A stretch of DNA of 64,000 bases from Cryptomeria japonica (taxonomy: Eukaryota > Streptophyta > Pinopsida > Cupressales > Cupressaceae): positions 479,976,900-480,040,899 of the forward strand of contig NC_081406.1 of the NCBI RefSeq assembly GCF_030272615.1, read 5' to 3'. Below the pieces are notes generated by a model, which was not told where the DNA came from, searched no databases, and was given only the letters and a program-made list of their open reading frames with translations. Made by a program: the position numbers and the translations under genes. The stretch's first letter is position 1; each line of letters begins with the position of its first letter. Positions 11,516 through 23,985 of this stretch are shown here, one piece after another.

Positions 11516-14500
11516 TGTTTTTAATATTTTAGAAGTTATAGGTGCATTTTTGTAATAAGACTTTGACACCTCAAGTGTCATTTTGTATCCGAGTTTTTAC
11601 ATCTAGAGCATGCACGAGTTCTAAGTCAAATAGGATTCTTCTTTGATTTAGTCATAGTTTTTCCTAGATTATCTCATCGCACCTTGCATATATATATGAG
11701 GTTGCTTATTTTAATTTTTTATCTTTAATCTTATACAACAAAACTCTGTCGAATTGAAGAGCAAAATTGAAGATTTGTGTTCCTATTGTTATTTTGCACA
11801 AACTTGATCAAATAAGAAGATACCTTTTGCATTCAAACTTTGTTTTTACTTCATTGTGTTTATGTTAAGAGTGTTCTTACTAAATCTTATTTTGATTAAG
11901 TAAAGGTGTTGTAGAAAAATATCATTAAAGAGTAAAGAAAGTTCTGATTTGCGAACTTTGTGTCATATTTCAACACTTGTTAAATAGAGTTAGTAGTTTG
12001 ATATTGAGACAAAAACTTTATGTTTTGTTTTAGTTATTTTAGTTAAAGAGATATTGTAAAAGAGGTAGTAATTTGAAGACTTTGTGCTTCATATTGTTAT
12101 TTCGAAAAAAGATTAACAAAATTTGTAATACCATATCAAGATAGAGACTTTGTGCTTTCTTTTGTTATCTTACTAAACGCCGTGGGTTATAGAAGTATTT
12201 CTAAAAAGGTTGATAAGATTATAGTGGTTACAAGACTTTGAGCTCGAACACTATTTTCTCGTCCTGAAGAAGCAACAGAGGACTTTGAGCCTTCACATAA
12301 ACTTTTCTTCTTTATTTGTATTTTCATTCATATACTTTAAGTTATTTCTTTGTAACTTTGAAGTTTTATTAATCATTACTACTACGCATTGTAAATTCTT
12401 TCCTAAAAAAGAGAAGAGAATAACATCTATTCTAAAGAGAGAATAGGATGATGTACCACCCAAGTTTAGAATAGGATTCATAGTTTAATTTGTATTTCAA
12501 ATAGAGAGAGTAGTAAGCAAAAGGGGGAGCCTTCCCTTACAATTAGGAGAGATTTAATCTCGCATACTATGGTTGAAACCACAATTTTGTAAACTTCCCT
12601 AGTTGGCAAAATTTTCACTGAACAAGCCTAATTTTCTATTTTAATTTGATATCTCAAAGAACTCCATGCACATTTCAATAATTTTGGGGGCCAAAAATAA
12701 CCTTATAACCTCAATTTTATATTTGAATAATAGGATGCAAGGTCGAGACACCATTCCTAATATTGTTATGCTTCTACATGGGTTGTTTATGTGGGTTACT
12801 TTAGTTAGTTTTGTTTTATTATATTTTTCTCTCTTATTAGATTGGAGCTCAATAATTGAACCCCTAACTTTAAGCCTAAATTTGAGAAAGATATCCCTAC
12901 TCAAGAGGTCCATTGAGGCATTTACACTAGTCATGTCAATGGTGAAATATTAGCACAAAAAATATTCGCATTGGATAACATTAGTCTATAAAAAGGAAAA
13001 GGATGTGTCATTCTTGTTAAAAATGTTTAGCTTACTTAATCTCAACCATGCTCTTTCCTAGGATCTTCAACCATTCAATTTTCCTTGTCCATTTTCAATA
13101 TGGTTGTTAGATTTAGTAGGCAATATTGTATTACTTATTTGAAGGGAACATTATTATTATCACAGCTACATGCTATTTTACAAGTGGGTATATGTCACCC
13201 CTCTTAAATCTACCATAAGTTATATTATTTATATATTTCTTATGAAAAATATTACTTCAAGATTCAATTTGTCTTCATCTATGATTACTAATAATAACAC
13301 ATTTTTTCAAAGTTAAAAAAGTGATTAAATTATTAGTCAAGTTTCATATTTAACAACTCTTTTTTCTTGATAAGCTATCAATAATGTTATGGCCAAGTTG
13401 AAAATACTTTTAAAATAATTGATTAGATTTTAAGGAAAAAATAGAAATAGTCCTAATTGGCACACACAACTTTCACTTGTTGTTTGGCATACAACATTCA
13501 TATTGTTACACTCCCTATTCTTTGGTTATAGTAGTAATGACATTATGTCTCTTGAGTTAAAAAATCATCATTGCACATATCCCTTTGAGGCATTATTAAT
13601 GATGAAATATGTAAGAACACTAATTGCAAGAGCTAGATAGATTAGGTGAGATTCATGTTCATGTATTGGATAATATGATAGTTTACCAATGATAATTGAT
13701 GAAATTTATAGTAAATATATCATAGAAATATATTTTGAGAATGGTCAATTGCTTCTTTGAGAAAGCCTAAAAATCTAAATGCAAGATAAGAATTAAGAGG
13801 ATTATTTGACCAAGTTGATTGAGACTATTTAATGCTAGATATAATTATGAACAAGAACTTATGACTTATATTTTCATATGATTTAAGTTTTAGATGGGTT
13901 TCGTTTTTTAGATGGTCATAGTTTTAATTTTAGACGACTTATTTTTTTAGATGGTTCTAATTTCAAATGGGTTTTAGTAGGTTTACAATTCATGTGATCA
14001 TAATTTCAAAGATGTCTCATTTTATAGTCACTAGGGGGCACACTGAAGTTCTTTCCATGATCTTATGACCCATTATTATTATCCTTTTCTTCTCACCTAT
14101 GTGTCAACAATACTATATTCTTGACTTCTAGCGATCTCATCCTCATATAGTCCTTGTGCCTCATATTGATATCCTACATGATACACTTTCTATCTATGTT
14201 TTGATGCTTACATCTTATATGAAATTTCCTTGGGCTTACATGCTTTATTTGTCTAGTACTTTTTCTCACGTGTCTCTCCTATTCATAGCATCGTCTCACC
14301 CTTTGACAAATATGCTTACAAAATTATATTTTGATTGAATCTTATTAGTTGCTTGTCACATAACGTTATTATGATACTTGTTTCATGATTATTGAGATTT
14401 ACATGATTGCATATTTTACAACTAATTTTCTCCTCTACTTCAATTCCTTACATACCTTACATGTAACCAATTGGATGATGCATATAATATTATTATATCT

Positions 14501-16172
14501 CTTTGATAATGATTGCATTGATAGGATTCATGACACATTATAACTTCACGCTCTTTTACACACTTCATGCCATATTACAACTTCATGCTCTTTTATAGGC
14601 TTCATGAAAACTATTTATTCTTATTGTAGAAAAAATTAAAATGCTATTCATTGAATTTTTTTCTTTTATGCTTGTAATTTTTAATATGCAGTGATCAAAT
14701 TGCATGGAGAATTTGCAAATATTATCATCCTTATCTATACCCTTTTTATGATTGTATGAATATTTACTTTCATATTAATTGTTTGTTCTACTTTGACTTA
14801 CAAATTCACAATATAGTTCATTGCAAGTCGAAATGGGAGCAAAATGTAAGGGTGAAAATTACATAACTTGCACTTTTCCACTTTTATTTTGGACTTGTTT
14901 TGACTAGGTTATCCTTAATGCAATGACTACTATGCAAGTATCATATTTTGTGTAAAAGGTTGACAAATAACTTGTTTTATAATCATATCTCGATGTAGCC
15001 TAAGAGTATGGACTCAATTTGTGTTTTACTTGTTTTCTTACATGGGTCAAATTTGCATGCATAAAATGAACTTGATTAAAATTTACAATACGAAAATGAC
15101 CACATAACCTTCAAATTCAAATTTAAAATTGAGCCCAATCCAATTCCCTTCCCACTAGTTCTTACTTGTTGTTTTGAGCTCAAAATCTATTAATTTCAAT
15201 GCCAGAGTGTTGTATTAAAGGACAAATCCCAAATTATTATTGGATTACCTAAGAGCTAGCATATGAGCTCATTCACGCCTTGCATAATCTTCATAGCATA
15301 ACATTACATGACATCAATATATACACGTCCTAAGCATATCGCATGATTGCTTGACATGTCTTCAATCTTTTTTTTCAAAATTGTTAAATCATATCCAGGG
15401 TTTGACATAAGAAGAAGACCATCGCTTAACAAAGTCCAAAAGATGTTCTTGAACAATACTTATCTTTAGACCTGATTCTAGATAATAGGGTAGACAAGTT
15501 TTAGGTGAGTGAAAGTGTACAAATCATTTCTACAAACATTATTCAAATCCAACAAACATAATTTAGCTCTAAGAACACATAAATCAACTTCACATACATA
15601 AATCTAAACCAAAATGAAACACAATTAATTTCCCAATTCAAAAAATATCATTTAAACAAGTACCAAACAATGAATATTAAAATAAATTACTAAACACCAT
15701 CTATTATAAAATATCCAATGTGGACTGAAGTAAGGAAATCTTTGTTTGCATTGCCCATAGCAATCTTGTTCTCTATCTTTACCTCTATCTTTTTGTTTTT
15801 GGTAAAACTTGGGTATGATAAGCCTTGTTTTCGCGTGATAGTATGATATGCTTTGGAAGTTTTGTTTAACATGCTCCCTATATCATTTGTTTTTCCTAGA
15901 ACTCTATAAATTCAATCTTTTACTGAACAAAATAAATAAAATATCTTACATCAATTTCTAAAACTAAATATCCTTATCAATTTCAATACATATTTCTTCC
16001 ATAAATATATTGCAAAATTCTATGACACATTTTCTTCCATACATATATTGCAAAATTCTATAACACATTTGAAAATAACTATGTATCATTATTTATCAAC
16101 GTGGATTCATTATTTCATCCAAATATATTTGTAAGAAGCCTTTTTTTCCTTAAAAAGGAAATTAGTGTCTCT
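11516..16172. other. AT-rich stretch with no recognisable gene
   Basis: About 4.6 kb with only short chance frames. From about 11740 to 12300 a degenerate motif around GACTTTGTGCTT followed by TTGTTATTT recurs roughly every 75-110 bp, which could be LTR-derived. A TATA-like CATATATATATGAGG at about 11687 and a purine run AAAAGGGGGAGCC at about 12519 hint at remains of an LTR element, but I cannot place termini. The rest shows nothing definite. The last few hundred bases probably hold the promoter of the host gene that begins at 16333. Confidence 0.4.
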
Positions 16173-16332
16173 ACGCTAGAAAATTTGCTTTTTGATCTTC
16201 CTGCTTCGTGTTTTCAAATACATCATCAATCAAACAATTGAATTCAAAGCCAACGCCAAAGATCCACAACACAGTCATGTTCAGAAGATAATACATGTTT
16301 AGACGCAGCTAGTAACAGATAATCGACGAAAT
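16173..16332 (+). promoter_or_regulatory. probable 5' leader / proximal promoter of the GTG/COLD1-like gene
   Basis: Higher GC than the stretch upstream, directly before the first ATG of a conserved plant protein. No TATA box can be assigned with confidence. The start codon context is AATATGGGC; G at +4 is favourable in plants. The transcription start is unknown. Confidence 0.35.
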
Positions 16333-16547
16333 ATGGGCTGGGGATGGGCAATGTATGAAGGATTGGTAGTGGCAGGATCGTTGGGAGGCCTGGGATGGAC
16401 AGGACTGTGGTTCCTCAATCGCAAGCTCTACAAGGAGTACGAAGAAAAGAGGGCGCTTGTGCAGATCCTTTTCAGCATCGTTTTCGCTTTCTCCTGTAAT
16501 CTTCTCCAACTCGTCTTGTTCGAGATCATTCCCTTTTTGTCCAAAGA
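16333..16547 (+). CDS. GTG1: exon 1 of a GTG1/GTG2/COLD1-type membrane protein
   Basis: Encodes the first 71 codons plus two bases of the next. The family is recognised from a highly conserved N-terminus: [10 protein letters not shown] at residues 1-10, the [17 protein letters not shown] block, then [17 protein letters not shown]. Hydrophobic stretches at about residues 8-28 and 45-66 fit the first two transmembrane helices. GTG/COLD1 proteins are multi-pass Golgi, ER or plasma-membrane proteins of the GPHR family, studied in Arabidopsis in abscisic acid and G-protein signalling and in rice in cold sensing. The exon ends at a GTAAGA donor (16548) in phase 2. Reading through the donor would reach a stop within a codon. 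The coding sequence is free of lesions, so the gene is likely functional. Confidence 0.88.
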
Positions 16548-16599
16548 GTAAGATAAATTTCTTTTAATTTTAAGCTCAATTTGATTTCTTTTTGTCTTT

Positions 16600-17110
16600 T
16601 TAACTACGCAAATTCTTCTTGTGGGGTAGCCTCTTGAAAGTTGCCAGAACCCCACTCTTTGTTCTTGGGATTTGGATGCAGCATCCAGGTTTTGTGCCTG
16701 GCATTGCCCCTTGGGTACGCCACATCCAGTGAGTTGGACTAGGCATTTTATTGAACTGACCATGGACTTCAACCTTGTCGCCTCTCTTTGGGTTTGAAGC
16801 ATTCAGGAGTTGGATCTCGTAATTTATTAACGTCTCCTGGGGCTTGCACCTGGATATTTCTATGGGATTTTTTAAAGTCAATTGGCTAACTTTTCGTATA
16901 AATTATTTTAAAATTTGATTGGTTATTTGGCAGGCATTCTGTAGAATCTAGCCATATTTGCATATAAAATTTATTAAAAGCTAGTTGATTCACCATTACA
17001 TACATATTTTTGGAGCAGGATAGGTTCACAAATCACTCTAGGATTCACCTACCATTCCATATGTGATTTTTTTTCCATCCCTTAAAATTTGCCTCACTTA
17101 TAATTGTCCT
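16600..17110. other. intronic stretch, no gene
   Basis: Nothing coding. Around 16620-16870 there are short pieces (CCACATCC-AGTGAGTTGGACTAGGC) that resemble parts of the tRNA-like units just downstream, so this is probably a more decayed portion of that repeat. Confidence 0.35.
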
Positions 17111-17244
17111 TCCCTGTTGTTGTATGCCACATCCAACGACTTTTGGATGCAATATTTTATCGAACTTGCACCTTGCCTCACCATTGTGGTACACCATTCT
17201 CAATTGGCTGTGGTATATTAATATTCAACTTCAACACTTAGCCA

Positions 17245-17640
17245 TGCCTGCCTGGGATTTCAACTGGGGCCCTGTTGTGAAAGTTCTGATGCTTATACCA
17301 TATGAACTTATCGATGGGTTATCTTATCCGATTTCAACACTTGAACATATTGCCAATGGAGTTCAACCTGGGGTTCTGTCGGGAAACTCCGATGCTTTAA
17401 CTACTTGAATCAATTGGATAAGCCATTTTGCCCAATTTCAGCACTTTAGTCTGTCTTTTGTGGATTCAAACTCAGGCCCTGTTGCAAGCTTCAATGCTTT
17501 TACTACTCCAGCTCATCGGATGCATTATTTTATCGTATTTAACAATTTACCTTCTCTTATGTGGATTTCAACCATTGGCTTTGTCATGAAATATCAGATA
17601 CTTTTTACCACTTGACCTCACTGCATTGTGAAATTTTCTG
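17245..17640 (-). repeat. four tRNA-like units at about 101-bp spacing (SINE-like)
   Basis: Four related blocks start near 17252, 17356, 17459 and 17560 on the + strand. Read on the minus strand each has an A-box-like part (AGTAGTTAAAGCATCGG in one) followed about 30 bp later by a B-box-like part (AGGTTGAACTCC; AGTTTGAATCCAC in another). That is the order of a tRNA-type polymerase III promoter. They are too diverged to fold as functional tRNAs. They may be decayed tandem tRNA-derived SINE units or an expanded tRNA pseudogene. Assignment is by eye. Confidence 0.5.
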
Positions 17641-17644
17641 CGTT

Positions 17645-19231
17645 TTCTTTTATGCATTGCTTTTCTAAATACCACCGTTGAGTATTTTGTTAATTTTTTT
17701 CATTAGTTCAGGTGGCTCGATTGTATGACAATTAGGTCACAGAAGTAAACTTTTTTCCTTAGTTCGGTAAAGCATGCATATGTAAGATTAGCTTCAACTG
17801 CATTCTTGAGATCATGCTTCAATGTACTCTGTATTAGTTACATCACCTTACCTAGTCACATGTCCTCTAGAGCTATGGCTGCCTGATTGCACCACCCCAA
17901 CTTTAGTCACGTGTCCACTGGAGTTAAGGTGGATCTGAAACTGGTTCTCGATCTTACTTTGTGTCTCCCTTGCTATTACAGTGCAACGTATTAAACATCT
18001 TAAAAGTAAAATATATATTTCATCAAATATTTGTTTATTTTACACGATGTTTTTTTGTGAAAAGCTGCATCAGAATTACTGTTGAAAAGCTTTCTGTACT
18101 TCTTATTTGCAAAAAATTGAATTAAAATTTGCAGCCCGATTTTCTTTGAAGGAAGAAAGTTCAATTTTTTTTGAAGAATGGGAAGTTTATGCGGTCCTTT
18201 TTTTCTGACAAAACTGTGAAGTATTTCATATTATGCCAAAAGATTACCAAATTTTGCCAAGAGCAAGTTCACTGGTGAGCACGATAGAGTTTCATAAGCG
18301 GTCCACTAGTGGAATTTCATTGAGGGGTTTTCATCTGCAATGGCTGTTTGTCTTACATTTGGATCACATGGTTTGGGGATTAATTGCTTTATTAATACCT
18401 ACTCTTGTTATGTGCACGTAGTCTAAGTGTTTATTTACTTTTGAGAACCTAGGTTTCTTTTTACCCCAGCACTTTTCTATCAGTGTTTATGTTTGTCTTC
18501 AGCTTAGGTGCTGCAATGTCCCTTTTTAATTAATTATCCTATGTGGCTCCTATAATTATTTTCCAGATGAGGATATGAAAACTTTTTTAATAAAGGGCCA
18601 TGTGATGGACAAAACTGTGGATCGAGACTTGAGATTAAATTGCTATAAAAGTTTTACATTAACTTCTTCAGTTTGTTCCTAAAATGTCAATCCGGGGATC
18701 GTAGACTTGTGAAAGGTATTGTGGCTATTTGCCGAAGGGATGAAGATAGTGAGCTGAGTGGGGATGGAATGCAGCTAAGAAAACACACAAAAAATATATT
18801 AATAAAAATATAATTTAAGTCTTCTATTCTAATTCTACAATAAGATTTATGATAGTAACAACAGTAACATATTAATGAAAATGAAAACACACCTCACCAA
18901 ATTAAACATTAATGAAAATTACAAATCAAAATTAAATTACAAAATCTCCTATCAAACTAAACTTTAGTGAAAATACTAAAATATAAATTACACTACATTC
19001 AAATCTACATACACAAAAATAATAAACATCACACTACCTTTAAATTTAAAGTCTATTATAATCAAATAAAATTTAAAAAAGAAATAACACACACAAAAAT
19101 AATAAGCATCACTGAGCTTCCCAAAGAAGTGGGCCCTTGCTCCTGGCCTGCACGGCGGAAGAAATAGAAGCTTTTCTACACTGGTTTGATTAGAATAAAT
19201 AATAGTATTTTATTATAAAAAATGATACAAG
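17645..19231. other. intronic sequence without recognisable features
   Basis: AT-rich intron. From about 18780 to 19110 it is low-complexity A/T/C with partial direct repeats (AATAAACATCAC-like). No ORF, RNA gene or element terminus is seen. Confidence 0.5.
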
Positions 19232-20734
19232 TGTTGGCATATGTGCAGAGCATGATGACATGATGATATTGTATGTTGTCATTGATGTCAATATGCTGAA
19301 GTATGAACCGGTATATTGTAGTAAGCAAACTGGCAAGAGAACTGGTATGATATTGTGAACCGGTATATGTGAAAAAGTGAAGCGGTATGTTTGTTCAAGG
19401 TGAATCGGTATGTTGGAATGAGAACTGGTAAATGGAAGTTTTGTATCAGGGTTTCATTTGGTATGACTACCGGTTGGTAGTCTCAGCTTTAGGGTTTCCG
19501 GTTGATGCATTCCAAGATTGTGCGATTCAACCGATGACATCTTGTGATGAGTTAGCATTGTAATGAAGACCAGATAAGTGTTGTCACGTCACCCTTGTGC
19601 GCGTGAAGGATTTCCTTGAGGATCTTGCATGGAGATTGATCCTATCTACCTCGGGAATGTGCGAAGTCTCTATAAACGGTGGAGAGCGCGTGATGAGTTA
19701 TTAGCTTCTTGAAGCGGCAAAGAATGAATGTTGGAGAACGTCTTGAGATATGTTCAAGACTGTTGTATTCGATGCAGTGTGATTAACGGTCAGGATTGTA
19801 AAACCTAAATGTTTAAGGTTTAGGGTTTATGCTACCGACCTATCTGTTTCCTATAAGGTCGATGATGTTTTTCATTTTGAAGTTGTTGGCAAATGTTATG
19901 TGTGTATCCCAGTGAGTGATACTTGATTCTTGCCAAACCAGAGAAGTGTGTTGATACCTGCAGAGTGTGATTGCAAAAGAAAAGGAGCTAAAGTGGATCT
20001 GCCTTGGCATTGAGTGCTGTTATCAGATCAGTGTATTACCTGTTGACTTCTAACCATTTTAGCAGTTGGAAAATCCCTTAACCGGGTAGCTTTAACAGAC
20101 TTTTGTGTAAATCCTTTAACAGGGTGACTCAATTCAATGAGTTCTTCAAATCCTCTTGCGAGGTAACCTTTAACAGGGTTCTAACTTTTAACCGGGTATT
20201 TAGCCATCCCTTAACCGGGCGATCCCTAGCAGGATTGGTTCCTAGCAGAACCTATTGTAATAGTCTTTAACCGGACTAGGCTCCTAACAGAGCGGACTTC
20301 AAAGGAGTTCAAAGAGCAGCTTGTGGGTATTCATCCCCACCGTGGTTTTTCCCAGTTGGGTTTCCACGTGAAAAATCAGTGTGTCATGTGTGACGCCTTT
20401 CATGTGATGGTTTAGTGTTTTATGTCAAACTGGTAAAATATGTTGAACTAGCAATCATTATATTTTTGATGATAGATTACTTGTTTATGCATAAGGGTGA
20501 AGTGGAAATGAGGTATTAGATTGTATGGAAAGCTAAGGGTTACCGGTTTATGTCTTTCACATTCTCACTGTGTTTTACCGGTAGTAATCTGATTTAGACC
20601 GGTGTTATTGCTTGCCAGTCAAAGTTCAGTGTGTGCAGTCAAACCGGTTCAGGGAAAGTGTTTTTGCCTGTACTGATTCAACCCCCCCCCTCTCAGTACC
20701 GGTTTGGTACTAACTGTTCATCATTTATTCATCA
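19232..20734 (+). mobile_element. solo LTR (1503 bp), Copia-like, TSD ACAAG
   Basis: Starts TGTTGGCATA and ends TTATTCATCA, flanked by ACAAG at 19227-19231 and 20735-20739. There is no internal region, so it arose by LTR-LTR recombination. The start and the CCCCCTCTCAGT motif near the 3' end relate it to the LTRs at 2311-3251 and 3532-5825. A TATA-like CTATAAACGG lies near 19670. The 5' part repeats a word around AACCGGTAT about six times (19305-19430), and the 3' part repeats TTTAACCGGGT-like words about eight times (20070-20270). Confidence 0.92.
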
Positions 20735-20739
20735 ACAAG

Positions 20740-21495
20740 TTGTCTCCCCCCTTCCTTTAGCCTTTATATAATGAAGGCATATAACAAATTCTAATCTCTT
20801 TTTGCCTTAATTTTTTAACATTATTCATATGGTTTTCTCCGACACCTATTTTCTAGCATTTGCTCCTATTTCATGCCACTTTTCTATTATTTTGTGGCTC
20901 ACATTTAGTTGGTTTATTTGTTGGAAACAAATCACCCTAAAATGAAGGAAACAATATAGGATCCTAAAATAGAGGAACCTGAAATGGTGGAGAAAATTTG
21001 TTCTACAATTAAGGACAAAATAAAATAGAATATTAGTTTTAACGTGAGGAGATATCCTCCACCAAATTAAAACTAAATATTAATTGGTTATAACTATAGA
21101 ACCAAATTATTTTATGAACAAATAATTTCATGATCGAAATTAATGTGTTGTAAAATGCTCCCACGTTGGCGACATGAAGTTGCTGCATGATATATTTTCT
21201 CAACATAATAGAAGTGAATATTAGTAAATACAATCTAATATTTATTATTCATATATTTTATTGAAAAACTAAATTAGATATTACTTATTTATATTAAATC
21301 ATATGCAACATAAAATGGTGAAATGGTATGGAATGAAATAGAAATGGAATATTAGAATGTGATTGAAGGCATATGAAAATGGCTAAAATGTGGCATAAAA
21401 TGAGACATGGATGGCTCTCATCACCATGGTTTAAGGAAATAGAAGCAATCAATAATATAATAATAAATAAAACAACTTCATGTATGTGGGCCCAA
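20740..21495. other. intronic sequence, nothing recognised
   Basis: AT-rich spacer between the solo LTR and the chromovirus. I see no coding or repeat structure beyond simple A/T richness. Confidence 0.5.
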
Positions 21496-21500
21496 TAAAA

Positions 21501-22718
21501 TGTAATGTCCCCTAGTGAATCTGATTATGAATAGTGCAGTTTTAGATCAACAAGGTTACCCAAGATTATATTCTGATTGTTAATACTTGGAATCAATTGA
21601 AAAACCAATAATTATTCTACGATTTTACGTATATTTAAATTATGATAGTTTATGTAGTATTGCAAAGACGAATGCATATCTCCTAGAGTAGGGTGTCCTA
21701 TCCCTATGCAACGCCACTCTAGGGTGCCCTGTAGCTGTTCTCCCTCATGCAACGTGTAATTGTAGGGTGCCCTTTACCGCTGTTCTCCCTACTCAACGTA
21801 TCTTGTGGGGTGCCCTATGGCTGTTCTCCCTTTTGGACGTGTCTTGTAGGTTAGTATTGGCTATTCTCCTTACTTAGAAGATATGAATTCAGTTTAATCC
21901 ATTGTTAGATTATTGATTCATTCATATCATGATTCGTAATAATTATTGCACAGATTCGTATCAGTTATTATTTATTCCTGAAGATGTTCACATATATATA
22001 TATATATATCATAGATTGAATTTACCAAATCAATTGTCAATTAACTACCATTCACCAGTTAAACAATACGACTGCCCAGCGTACTATTTAATTTACCATT
22101 TCCTTCATAATTAACGTAATTCACCAGTTTATCGAATACCCATTATTGTAATATATTGTGCCTTATTTAGTTTATTATCCCTCTTAGTTCATGAATTTAT
22201 CAGATGCCTGATTATACGTGAAAAAACTCATACGTGGAGGAATCTGCTCGTGCTCTTATCCACGCACCGGATTTCATCGCTATCCCGATCGTTGTGGTTT
22301 ACATATATTGTCCCTTTCGATTTATGTAGTATGTAAGGTAAGGTTTCCCACAAAATGGTCTTCATGTCTTCCTGTCCAAGGCGGAGTCCAATTATATAAG
22401 TCTTGCGTCCTTTTGAGGGGTCGCGCCCATGGAGCGCTCAAACGTAGTGGTGGCGACTCCTTGGAAAGTTGCCACCCCTCCCATTGTTTAAACATCATGC
22501 GATCCATTAGTTATCGACTTGCGGTTAGTAATAACGATTTATAATATTAACATTCTTCAGCAGCGGTTGTAACTAGTGTTTCGCTATATTAATTAATTCC
22601 ATTCTATATTAAAGACACTTAGTTAGCTTACACTATCGAAAACCATAGAATAATGTTTTCCAATAAATACTATTTTCCTGTGCAATAATTCATTTACAAA
22701 ATTTTAAGGGACATGACA
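21501..22718 (-). repeat. 3' LTR (1218 bp) of the chromovirus
   Basis: From TGTAATGTCC to ACATGACA on the + strand. Compared with the partner LTR it keeps about 43 bp (near 21730-21775) bounded by AGGGTGCCC repeats, lacks about 15 bp near 22490, and has a shorter (TA)n tract at about 21990 without the (CA)n seen in the partner. Confidence 0.92.
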
Positions 22719-22735
22719 ATCCTGCCCCCTCAAAT
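22719..22735 (-). other. polypurine tract of the chromovirus
   Basis: On the minus strand TTGAGGGGGCAGGAT directly precedes the 3' LTR at 22718, the expected position for plus-strand priming. Confidence 0.75.
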
Positions 22736-23248
22736 TTGCTTGCCCTCAAGCAATTTCAAATTTGGATGATCAAAGATTTCAGGTCCCTCCCAAGTAGCAT
22801 CTTCAGTAGGCAGACCTTTCCATTTTACCAAGTATTCTTCAATGGTTTTATTTCTTAATCTCTTCTCTCTTACGTTGAGTATTATTTCTGGTTCTAAGAT
22901 TAACTTTCCCTCATCATCAAGCGGAGGTAGATCCTCGCATGGAGTAATGTGCTGCCCTAATACCTTCTTGAGACGAGAGACATGAAAAGTATTGTGAATT
23001 CTTCTGCTTGGAGGAAGCTCCAATTCATAGGCCAACTCCCCAACTTTCCGAATTACTTTATAGGGTCCGTAGAAGGGGGGTTTAAGCTTCTCTGCACCAC
23101 TTGATTTTAAGGTTGACTCATGACTGTTTGTAGGGCTGCAATTTGAGGAAGACCATATCCCCAATTTCAAAGGTCCGCTCAGTTCTCTTTTTATCTGCAT
23201 ATACCTTTTGCTAGTTCTGGGCTTGGAGTAAATTGTCCTTAAGCTCAT
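22730..23248 (-). pseudogene. integrase C-terminal region with chromodomain
   Basis: About residues 53-100 (KLKPPFYGPYKVIRKVG through FHVSRLKKVL) match the conserved post-catalytic region of chromovirus integrase. Residues 124-172 form a chromodomain, with EYLVKWKGLP and ATWE at the aromatic-cage positions; such domains can steer integration toward particular chromatin. The first 50 codons of this frame are out of register with the integrase core upstream (frameshift around 23210-23130). Confidence 0.88.
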
Positions 23249-23873
23249 TTATTATGTCCATGCTTCCTTGTACGAAATCCTTGGCTCTCGCGACTTGGCT
23301 CTCTGTCTGAATAAGATCTCCAAATGATGTAGACGTGTATCCATATAAGGCCTTAAAAGGACTCATCCTAATGGACATGTGATGAGTATTATTACAACAA
23401 TATTCTCCTAGGTGGAGCCATTTGCCCCATGCATTTTGCTGTCCTGTAGCATAATTCCTCAGGTATCCCTCTATCCATTTGTTAACTATTTCAGTCTGCC
23501 CATCTGTCTGTGGGTGATAGCTTGTAGTGGGTGTCAATTCTGTCCCGGATAGTCTGAAAAGCTCCTGCCAAAAGTTACTAAGAAATCGATTATCTCGATC
23601 ACTCACAATAGTTCGGGGTAGCCCATGTAATCTAAAAATTTCTTTGAAGAAGACTTCAGCTATTTGGGGTGCTTTGAATTCGGTAGAAATGGCTATGAAA
23701 TGTGCATACTTTGTCAATCGGTCCACCACCACATAGATGCAGTCTTTCCCTTGAGTCTTGGGCAACCCGGTTATAAAGTCCATGGATATGCTCTCCCATT
23801 TTTGATTGGGAATTGGTAATGGCTGAAGCAATCCTGCTGGGAATGTATGCTCATCTTTGTTTCTTTGACACAC
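23211..23873 (-). pseudogene. integrase core (DDE) fragment
   Basis: The rve core is clear: SMDFITGLP (first D), IVSDRDNRF (second D) and YHPQTDGQTEIVNK (E). All three catalytic acids are present, although DNRF replaces the usual DPRF. The upstream zinc-binding HHCC part is decayed (stops between 23880 and 23990), so integrase is separated from the RNase H frame. Confidence 0.88.
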
Positions 23874-23985
23874 TATGCATTCCCTGATATGTTTAAGTAC
23901 GTCACCCTTAAGATCCTTCCAATAGAACCTTTCTCTGATTTGCTTGTAGGTTTTGTAGTACCCTTGGTGCCCAGCGGATGGATTG

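Noticed and set aside
17124-17408. 94-codon plus-strand frame in intron 1
   Set aside because: It overlaps the tRNA-like repeats and has no protein family features.
17245-17640. Functional tRNA genes
   Set aside because: A- and B-box-like segments exist but acceptor and anticodon stems cannot be formed; called tRNA-like repeats only.
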